Below, piece by piece: positions 41,875 through 47,713 of a DNA stretch of 47,713 bases. The notes below the pieces were generated by a model. It worked only from the letters and a program-made list of their open reading frames with translations, had not been told where the DNA came from and searched no databases. The position numbers and the translations under genes were made by a program. This DNA is from DAOTYH01 sp034435015 (GTDB taxonomy: Bacteria > Chloroflexota > Anaerolineae > Aggregatilineales > UBA3940): contig DAOTYH010000071.1 of the NCBI GenBank assembly GCA_034435015.1, positions 1 to 47,713 on the forward strand, in the 5' to 3' direction. Position 1 is the stretch's first letter, and each line of letters opens with the position of its first letter.

Positions 41875-42867
41875 TCAAGTTTGAGGCGGCTCTGGCTTGC
41901 CGGGAGCGGAAGCGGATTGCTCCTTCTTAGCGGACGACGCTTTATCAGGATTGGAAGGCGGGGGTAGCAATAGTACGGTCTTAGGCGAAGTCTCATCCTT
42001 AGAAGCAGGCTTTCCGGCCTCTTCAGAGGCAGCCTTCTTCTCCTCGCTGGTGATCAGACTCCGCAACGCATTGGCGCTGATGCGAAGTATCTTAAATGCC
42101 ATAAATGGGACGAATGCCTCGCCCATTTTCATCTTGCCGCGCGTCTGGTCGGAGTAGTCATAGAACTTCACTGCCTGCTTGGCAAAACGTGAGGGTAATT
42201 CCCCCTCGACGCGTTCCACAGCATGGCGCGGAATTGCCAGCAGGAAGTGGTTATTGCGGGGATGCCCAATGAAAGAACGGGCTGGGTCTATCTCATGGAG
42301 CAGATCGCCAATGATCTTTGCCGCACTACGAATCACCTGATTAGCCGCTACCGGCCCATACTGTTTGCCGAACTCGTCCAAGTGTTCGACCTCGATGTCC
42401 AGAAAGAGGCTTTCCGGGTCGTCCAAGAGCTTGGGCAGACGTTCTTTGATCAATGCCATGTTGGGCAGGCTGGTACGGGGGTCAACCAGCGGTGTGCCGC
42501 CAAGCCGATCAATGATTCGGTGTATCCGCAGGCGAAGTTCCTCCACATCAAACGGCTTGGTGATATAGTCGTCTGCTCCCAGTGTCAGCCCGTCCAGCTT
42601 ACTGCGCCGCTCATCCTTCTGGGTCAGAAAGATTATTGGGATGCGGTTAGTACGCTCATCAGCGCGCAATCGCTTGCAGACCTCATAGCCGTCTATGTCC
42701 GGCAGCATGATGTCCAGAATCACCACAGAGGGCCTATGCTCAACAGCCATTTTTATGGCCTCGGCGCCGTTCAGTGCGCTGATGACCTCATACCCTACGA
42801 TCTCGAAGTAACGCCTCAGCAGATCGGAGGTGATCGTCTCGTCTTCGACGACCAGCAGTTTGTTCAT
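41875..42867 (-). CDS. receiver protein with degenerate GGDEF domain
   Basis: 330 residues. Receiver domain 1-120: E8-D9, phospho-acceptor D52 (VVILDIMLPD), FLTQKD, ITKPFD all intact. The following domain begins DPRTSLPNMALI, the diagnostic start of GGDEF domains (usually DPLTGLPNR). But the active-site R-G-G-D-E-F is replaced by HPRNNHF near 206-212, so no cyclase activity is expected; it may sense c-di-GMP or only scaffold. The tail is Lys/Ala/Pro-rich. The second receiver gene, at 42919, lies upstream on the same strand 51 bases away, so the two may form an operon. Confidence 0.85.
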   Translation of the reverse strand: MNKLLVVEDETITSDLLRRYFEIVGYEVISALNGAEAIKMAVEHRPSVVILDIMLPDIDGYEVCKRLRADERTNRIPIIFLTQKDERRSKLDGLTLGADDYITKPFDVEELRLRIHRIIDRLGGTPLVDPRTSLPNMALIKERLPKLLDDPESLFLDIEVEHLDEFGKQYGPVAANQVIRSAAKIIGDLLHEIDPARSFIGHPRNNHFLLAIPRHAVERVEGELPSRFAKQAVKFYDYSDQTRGKMKMGEAFVPFMAFKILRISANALRSLITSEEKKAASEEAGKPASKDETSPKTVLLLPPPSNPDKASSAKKEQSASAPGKPEPPQT

Positions 42868-42918
42868 CGTCCTTTCCCCGGCCCGGATCGATCAGTCTGC
42901 CCTGAACCCCTGCCTATA

Positions 42919-44205
42919 CTAGAGTTGCCGTGCCAGATAGAGCAACGCCCGTGAGAAAAGCGAGTTAGGCTGGGACATCACGAGCGGAGCGCCCTCTGTC
43001 ATGGCGTTGACCTGTGCTGGCTCATAGGGGATGTCAGCGGCAAGCGGATGGTTCAGCGCCTGCATCACAGCTTCGTGTGAGACTCCATGAGGCCGTGTGT
43101 GGTTCAACACAAAATGTAGATGGCCGCTGACCCCCAATGCTTCCACGGTGGCCAGTACGGCAGGTGCAGTGACTAAGTCGGCAGGATCATCTCCCACGAT
43201 CAATACAATGTGATCAGCACGGCGCAGGGTGGTAATACTCATCGGGTTAAGAGTGCTGGGCAGGTCAACAACAACCCGGCGGAAACCCTCCGACAGCACC
43301 TTGAAGATATATTCCAGCGCGTCAGCCCGGATAAACTCCTGAACCGGGTTAAGAGGAGAAGCCAGAATAGCTACCCCAGTCCGCCGATCCAGTGTCAGAG
43401 CCTGCCCGATGATGCGCTTGTCGGCTCCCGGTGTGATGTTGAGCAGGTCAAGCCATGTGGCTTTTGGGGGGACCATCTTCAACTGGATGGCAACCTGCCC
43501 GGCCTGATTGTCGAGATCAATGAGGCAGGAGCGCCCAAACTGCATGAGACCCAGCGCCAGATTGACGGCTACAGTCGTTGCACCTACTCCCCGCCCTAAC
43601 CCCATCACGGCTACCACTGGGACAGTTGAGGCCGGGCGGGCCGCTGGTTCTGCCGGGGGAGGAGTAGGAGAGGGGGCAGGCGGAGTAACCGCTGGGGCGG
43701 CAGGCTTGACCGCCGGTTGTGGTTCAAGGCCGGGAGGCGGTGGCGGTGCCTCGAAAATCTTGGCCACTTTTGAGGCAATATCAGCAGGAGCCTTGGCTGT
43801 AACAGGCGGCGGCTCCAGGGGGGCGGGCATGTTGCGGGCACCAGTCTTGAGAAGCTCGTCCACATGTCTGACCAAGTCGTCACGGGTGACTGGCTTAGTC
43901 ACGAAGGCGTCTGCCCCAGAGTCCTCAGCCAGGTCGCGCTGTTCGGGTTGTGAAAGCGCCGTCAGGATCAGGAGGGGGATGTCCATCGTTTGGGGGTCTT
44001 CCCGCAAGATACGGCAAACCTCATACCCGCTCAGGTCGGGCATCATAACATCTACAATAGCCATGTCAGGGCGCTCATGGCGTGCTATTTCGATGCCCTG
44101 TTGCCCGCTGCTTGCCAAGATAGCGGTGTGCCCTGCGCGCTTGAGCATGAGGTTCATCATCTGGAGCAGGCTTGCATCATCGTCTATGACCAGGATACGG
44201 GCCAT
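42919..44205 (-). CDS. receiver domain fused to CpaE/TadZ-like ParA-type ATPase
   Basis: 428 residues. Receiver 1-125 with D8-D10, phospho-acceptor D52 (MAIVDVMMPD), LILTALS and VTKPVT. A Pro/Ala-rich linker (about 130-190) connects to a MinD/ParA-type domain whose P-loop reads GRGVGATTVAVNLA near 205, i.e. both signature lysines of the deviant Walker A (KGGVGKT) are gone. This is the pattern of CpaE/TadZ atypical ATPases that mark pilus or polar sites. No pilus genes are in the window. It may localise a machine in response to phosphorylation. Confidence 0.85.
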   Translation of the reverse strand: MARILVIDDDASLLQMMNLMLKRAGHTAILASSGQQGIEIARHERPDMAIVDVMMPDLSGYEVCRILREDPQTMDIPLLILTALSQPEQRDLAEDSGADAFVTKPVTRDDLVRHVDELLKTGARNMPAPLEPPPVTAKAPADIASKVAKIFEAPPPPPGLEPQPAVKPAAPAVTPPAPSPTPPPAEPAARPASTVPVVAVMGLGRGVGATTVAVNLALGLMQFGRSCLIDLDNQAGQVAIQLKMVPPKATWLDLLNITPGADKRIIGQALTLDRRTGVAILASPLNPVQEFIRADALEYIFKVLSEGFRRVVVDLPSTLNPMSITTLRRADHIVLIVGDDPADLVTAPAVLATVEALGVSGHLHFVLNHTRPHGVSHEAVMQALNHPLAADIPYEPAQVNAMTEGAPLVMSQPNSLFSRALLYLARQL

Positions 44206-44338
44206 TGCTGTCTGTCAGCCCTTTCTCAATATAGCTGGGGTAGAAGAGGAAGTTTGCCTATTTGTAGGTTGTCTACACCATAATTGTACGCGAATTACGA
44301 AAAAGCGAAACGTATCTCGTCCTTAACTTTCAGTCTCT

Positions 44339-45338
44339 TTACTGGATCGGGCTTTCTTGGCTGTCAGGCAAAGCAACGCTTGTCAGCTCTTCCCGCCGGG
44401 CGCGGTACATGATTATCGGGCGGTCTCCCTGTATGAGCTTTTCCCCTATGTGCAGTCCACTCCGCTTGGGCTGTTGGGTGGTTACTACCCGCTTGTCCTG
44501 CCGGGCAATGATTGCACTCCCCACTTTCCCAATCCAGTTGACCAGCCCACACAGCACCGGTACGCGCATGACACGCTGATAGAACCGGATATACATCAGC
44601 GTATTCTCGTCGTCAATTGGTGCAAAGGCAATGACGATCCGAATATCCTCACTAATCCGATTTTGCCAGATGTTAGGGAAGAGAAATTGCAATTGGAATG
44701 GGCGTGCAGGGGGTGCGATCTCGCTGGGCTTGAGAGGTTTTGAGCCGTCATCTACGCGGTTGTAGACCCACACATAGAGTGAGTTTCCTTCCAGACGAGC
44801 CACCGGCCCGTCTACCAGTGTTCGATTCCCGCGTCCAATCGTTGTCCTGTGAATGAAGGGAAGGTGCACCACATCAAGCTGATTCTCGATAGCACGCGAG
44901 TAGTGAGTAGCCCAGTGATCTCGGAAGGTGCTGTAGTAAAATGAACTGTCAATGTCCTCCATGAACGGGAGGGGCGGCAGTTCCTCACGAGGCTCACCCC
45001 GCCAGACCCAGATGAAGTCGTGGGCTTCGCGGGTCGGATAGGTGTGTACCTTGAAACGCCTTGGGCACAGGGGCGTTTCTGCCGTTGGCTGGTATGACTC
45101 GGCACTGCCCTGACACATCATACTGAAAACCGTGGAAGGGACATTCAATGCAATCGCCTGTAAGACGCCCTGCGCTGAGCGCCACCCCACGGTGCGGGCA
45201 CTGATCGCTCATGCAGGTTACTTCCCCTCTGGTATTTCGCCAGACAACTAACTTTTCACCCAAACGAGTCACGCCAATGAGCTTGCCCGGTTTTACCTCG
45301 TTTGATTCAAGGATGGCGTACCACTGATTAGGGATCAT
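44339..45338 (-). pseudogene. Rieske [2Fe-2S] ring-hydroxylating oxygenase alpha subunit, frameshifted
   Basis: Read from ATG 45338 (AGGAG site), the first frame gives the Rieske centre CPHRG ... CPFHGFQYD and continues to APVPK. It then loses homology. The rest, in another frame, supplies VHTYPTREAHDFIWVWRG and the mononuclear iron site ENQLDVVHLPFIH (D-x2-H-x4-H). One extra base near 45059-45060 on the minus strand (AAGGCG for AAGCG) would join them as KRFKVHTY. So the intact gene would be about 330 residues, typical of PaO/VanA-like oxygenases. A sequencing or assembly indel is as likely as true decay, since the catalytic parts on both sides are well kept. Confidence 0.85.
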
Positions 45339-45708
45339 GATCTCCTCTGGAGTTGATTGCTTTGACTTCAGTGTCTCTCGGAGAGCGTTACTGCCGATGT
45401 GGCCGCGGTTGTGACCCCAATCATAGCACGATCCATCTGGGTGGGGATAACAAGGGGACGTTGCAGACCAAGGCCGATATTACATTCGTCGCTTATAATG
45501 GTGTACTCTCTCACTGAGGTGGGGTATATGACCCATCTTAAAATAGGTAGTGAGTCGTATTACGGCTTCTCTCTGGCATACATCCCCTTGTGGGTACAAT
45601 GACATATGTCTGTCCCTCTTGCAAGCAGAATAAGGAGGTGCCTATCGGGCGTTTTAGATACTGGTCTTGCGACTAAAGACCCTTTTATTCTCCCAAGGAG
45701 GAAAAGTT
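45339..45708. other. 370-base intergenic region before the cytochrome gene
   Basis: No gene is supported. TATAAT at 45494-45499 and TACAAT at 45595-45600 are possible -10 boxes for the cytochrome gene, but neither has a convincing -35 at 16-18 bases. A small GGGT/ACCC stem at 45526-45538 lies between them; nothing else is evident. Confidence 0.45.
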
Positions 45709-47709
45709 ATGCCGCGTAGATTTATCTTTATCGCAGGTGCTTTGCTGGTGGCAGTGGCCTTGCTGGTAGCCTGTGGCGGTGCTACTCCTGCCCCGACGGC
45801 TACCGAAGCGCCAACCGAGGAGGCCGCCGAAGCACCTACAGAAGTAGCCACTGAGGCGCCAACTGAAGTGGCAACAGAGGCTCCGACTGAGGAGCCGGTC
45901 ATGGTGTCAGCTTTTATCCTCCCGTTTGGCATCTACCCTGACATGCAGATTGCCACTGTGGCTGATCTGGCAAGTCTCGGCATTGATGTAAGCGGAGCAG
46001 AGATGGGTGAGGCCGCACCTGCTGAGGGTCAGTTCGAGCAAGTGCCGATCGTCACGACTGCCACCAATGTAGTGGGCATCGGAACATACGTAGCGGCGAA
46101 GGCGCTGGCTGTCTCCTCTGCCAATGATCCGGCTGACAGTTTCACCTATGAGTGGAGCTTGACTGCGCCTGACGGTTCGACAGCTACGCTGATGACAGGT
46201 CCCAATCTGGCGGTGTGGCTGGCCGATCTGGCTGGTGACTACACCCTTACCCTGACAGCTACCAGCCCAAGCGGTGCCGTTGGCGAGGCGACGTGGGAAG
46301 TGCATGCCACAACCTATGTCGGCGTCGGCACGGTGGCTGGCGGGAATCCTAGCCCGCCTCAATGCGGCACCTGCCATGCTGACAAGACGGAGGCGTGGGC
46401 GGCCACGGTCCATGCTACTTACTTCACCCGCGCTATAGACGGCGAGGTAAGTGAATATTACGGCCCGAACTGCATCCGTTGCCACACGACAGGTTTCAAC
46501 AACCGCCCGGAGGCTGTGAACGGCGGGTTTGATGACCTCGCCGCTGAGGCCGGGTGGCAGTTCCCTGCTGCGCTGCAGGCCGGCAACTGGGACGCTTTCG
46601 TGGCGGATTACCCGCAGGTGGCCGCTCTGGCTAACATTCAGTGTGAGAGCTGCCACGGCCCCGGCGCCGATCACAACGCGGGCGGCCCAATCGGCGAGAG
46701 TCTGGCCTATGGGGCTTGCGCCCAGTGCCACGCACAAGAGCCTTATTATGTTGTGCCTCAGCAGTGGGAGCTGAGCGGCCATGCCGCCGAGAGCGCCATG
46801 GCTTTCACCTATCCTATTGGCGAGGAGCGGACGGCCTGTGTACGCTGCCACAGCGGCTCGGCCTTCATTGACTGGGCCGCCGGCGTGCCTGAGGAAGAGC
46901 AGAGCACCAATTACCAGGTCATCACCTGCGCAGTCTGCCATGACCCGCACAGTGCCAACAACCCGAACCAACTCCGCGTCTTCGATACGGTGACTCTGCC
47001 TGATGGCACTGAGGTAACGGAGGGCGGGGCCTCAGCAACCTGCATGAGTTGCCACAACTCTCGTGTGAGCCCGGCCTTTGCAGTTGAGGGCGAGCGCTTC
47101 TTCACGCCCCACTACTCCACGGCGGCTGAGTTGTTGAACGACACCGGCGGCTACACTTGGGGCGTCGAACTGCCCAACAGCCCGCACGGCATGGCTATCG
47201 CAGAGTCTTGTGTAGCCTGCCATATGGCGCCGACCCCTGGCATGGATGATATGGGCACTCAGGACCCCTCTGATGATACGCCTCTGCCGGGCCACAACAC
47301 GGTGGGTGGTCACACCTTTGCTATGGTCAGTCCGGTGGACGGTACTGAGAACATTGCTACCTGCCAGACCTGCCATGCTGGCGCAACCAGCTTCGAGTTT
47401 GCCGCCACTGCTGACTACGACGGCGATGGGACTGTTGAGACCAACCAAGAAGAGGTGGCTGGCCTGCTTGGGGTACTGAAGGGTGCATTGGAGGAACAGG
47501 GTGTCGTCTTCCTGCCCTACTATCCTTACTTCCAGCTCCCTGAGAATGCCAGTGTGGACCTGAAGGGGGCAGTCTTCAACTACAAGTTCGCGCTGTCGGG
47601 CGGCTCGGCTGTCCATAACTTTGAACGGACGGTTGCCCTGTTGCAACTGAGCTACGAGAAGGTCACGGGCGAGCCTGTTCCCAACGCGACTCTCATCCTG
47701 TCCGAATAA
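45709..47709 (+). CDS. nine-heme c-type cytochrome lipoprotein
   Basis: About 666 residues from ATG 45709 (AAGGAGG upstream). Lipoprotein signal with lipobox LVAC, then an acidic Thr/Pro repeat linker (EAPTEVATEAPTE), an Ig/PKD-like beta domain (about 115-205), then nine CxxCH heme motifs: CGTCH, CIRCH, CESCH, CAQCH, CVRCH, CAVCH, CMSCH, CVACH, CQTCH, with several extra His residues for axial ligation. It should be an outer-face electron carrier, assembled after Sec export by a cytochrome c maturation system, and may exchange electrons with metal oxides, partner cells or a periplasmic reductase. The exact partner is unknown. It is the last gene in the window, ending 4 bases before the edge. 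Confidence 0.92.
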   Translation: MPRRFIFIAGALLVAVALLVACGGATPAPTATEAPTEEAAEAPTEVATEAPTEVATEAPTEEPVMVSAFILPFGIYPDMQIATVADLASLGIDVSGAEMGEAAPAEGQFEQVPIVTTATNVVGIGTYVAAKALAVSSANDPADSFTYEWSLTAPDGSTATLMTGPNLAVWLADLAGDYTLTLTATSPSGAVGEATWEVHATTYVGVGTVAGGNPSPPQCGTCHADKTEAWAATVHATYFTRAIDGEVSEYYGPNCIRCHTTGFNNRPEAVNGGFDDLAAEAGWQFPAALQAGNWDAFVADYPQVAALANIQCESCHGPGADHNAGGPIGESLAYGACAQCHAQEPYYVVPQQWELSGHAAESAMAFTYPIGEERTACVRCHSGSAFIDWAAGVPEEEQSTNYQVITCAVCHDPHSANNPNQLRVFDTVTLPDGTEVTEGGASATCMSCHNSRVSPAFAVEGERFFTPHYSTAAELLNDTGGYTWGVELPNSPHGMAIAESCVACHMAPTPGMDDMGTQDPSDDTPLPGHNTVGGHTFAMVSPVDGTENIATCQTCHAGATSFEFAATADYDGDGTVETNQEEVAGLLGVLKGALEEQGVVFLPYYPYFQLPENASVDLKGAVFNYKFALSGGSAVHNFERTVALLQLSYEKVTGEPVPNATLILSE

Positions 47710-47713
47710 CAGG

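Noticed and set aside
42223..42954. 243-residue open frame over the receiver-GGDEF gene on the other strand
   Set aside because: Overlaps a clear receiver gene throughout; composition is that of an antisense frame.
44994..45075. Programmed ribosomal frameshift in the Rieske gene
   Set aside because: The site has no known slippery heptamer or hairpin; a one-base indel is simpler.
45907..46971. 354-residue open frame antisense to the cytochrome gene
   Set aside because: A shadow of GC-rich heme-motif coding; no independent start or family signal.
1..47713. tRNA, rRNA, riboswitch, cas or reverse-transcriptase genes
   Set aside because: I looked for TPsiC-type motifs, rRNA core sequences, Cas and RT motifs and saw none; absence by eye is not proof.

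Overview
The window reads as one end of a bacterial contig, most likely from a Chloroflexota (Anaerolineae-like) genome recovered from the environment. This is inferred from a roughly 55-58% GC background, lipoproteins with Thr/Pro/Glu-rich linkers, WD40 and SUMF1-type (FGE-sulfatase fold) accessory proteins, large NACHT NTPases, an orphan SbcD, and many response regulators with degenerate output domains. No rRNA or tRNA gene is visible, so the phylum call rests on style rather than a marker.

Layout. (1) 1-805: a CRISPR array of ten intact 38-base repeats plus one partial copy. It begins in a near-perfect 111-base fold-back that looks like a contig-edge artefact; no cas genes are in view. (2) 827-8784: a mixed accessory and signalling region. 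It holds a DUF402 protein and WD40 lipoprotein pair, a PAS-containing pseudo-histidine kinase, a membrane-anchored SUMF1-domain protein, a YbaK-type editing deacylase, a receiver protein, a very acidic small protein and a phosphotriesterase-family hydrolase. (3) 9005-18338: a defence-like island. It contains a stand-alone DUF262-HNH protein in AT-rich DNA, a transposase-tail remnant, a NACHT-SUMF1 protein, a small divergent helical protein and a NACHT-HEAT protein. The NACHT-SUMF1 protein and the small protein share an aligned Gly/Asn-rich motif that in the NACHT protein contains an I-Q-V-G core, as in RHIM-like amyloid signalling motifs. I read this as an NLR sensor paired with a membrane-acting effector, and it is the best candidate for a little-described system here. 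(4) 18545-30453: an anchored coiled-coil/HhH protein, a GT2 glycosyltransferase, RNase D, a beta-CASP RNase, a DUF4177 protein, a NagD-like HAD phosphatase, a DUF3054 membrane protein, SbcD, an AAC(3)-family protein, an MFS transporter and an inositol monophosphatase. (5) 30647-41863: a core block with gyrA overlapping a membrane histidine kinase gene, murI, a peptidase C26 protein, rplS with a structured leader, glmU, a CBS/CorC protein, cdd and recO. (6) 41875-44205: two receiver proteins, one with a degenerate GGDEF domain and one fused to a CpaE/TadZ-like ATPase. (7) 44339-47709: a frameshifted Rieske oxygenase gene and a nine-heme cytochrome c lipoprotein.

Working together: regions 4 and 5 supply RNA turnover, envelope precursors (MurI, GlmU), DNA topology and repair, and translation (L19). 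Regions 2 and 6 are regulatory. Region 3 and the CRISPR array are immune functions. Many start codons were adjusted by Shine-Dalgarno position and family alignment; where this was done the entry says so. All functions are inferred from sequence by eye, without database searches.
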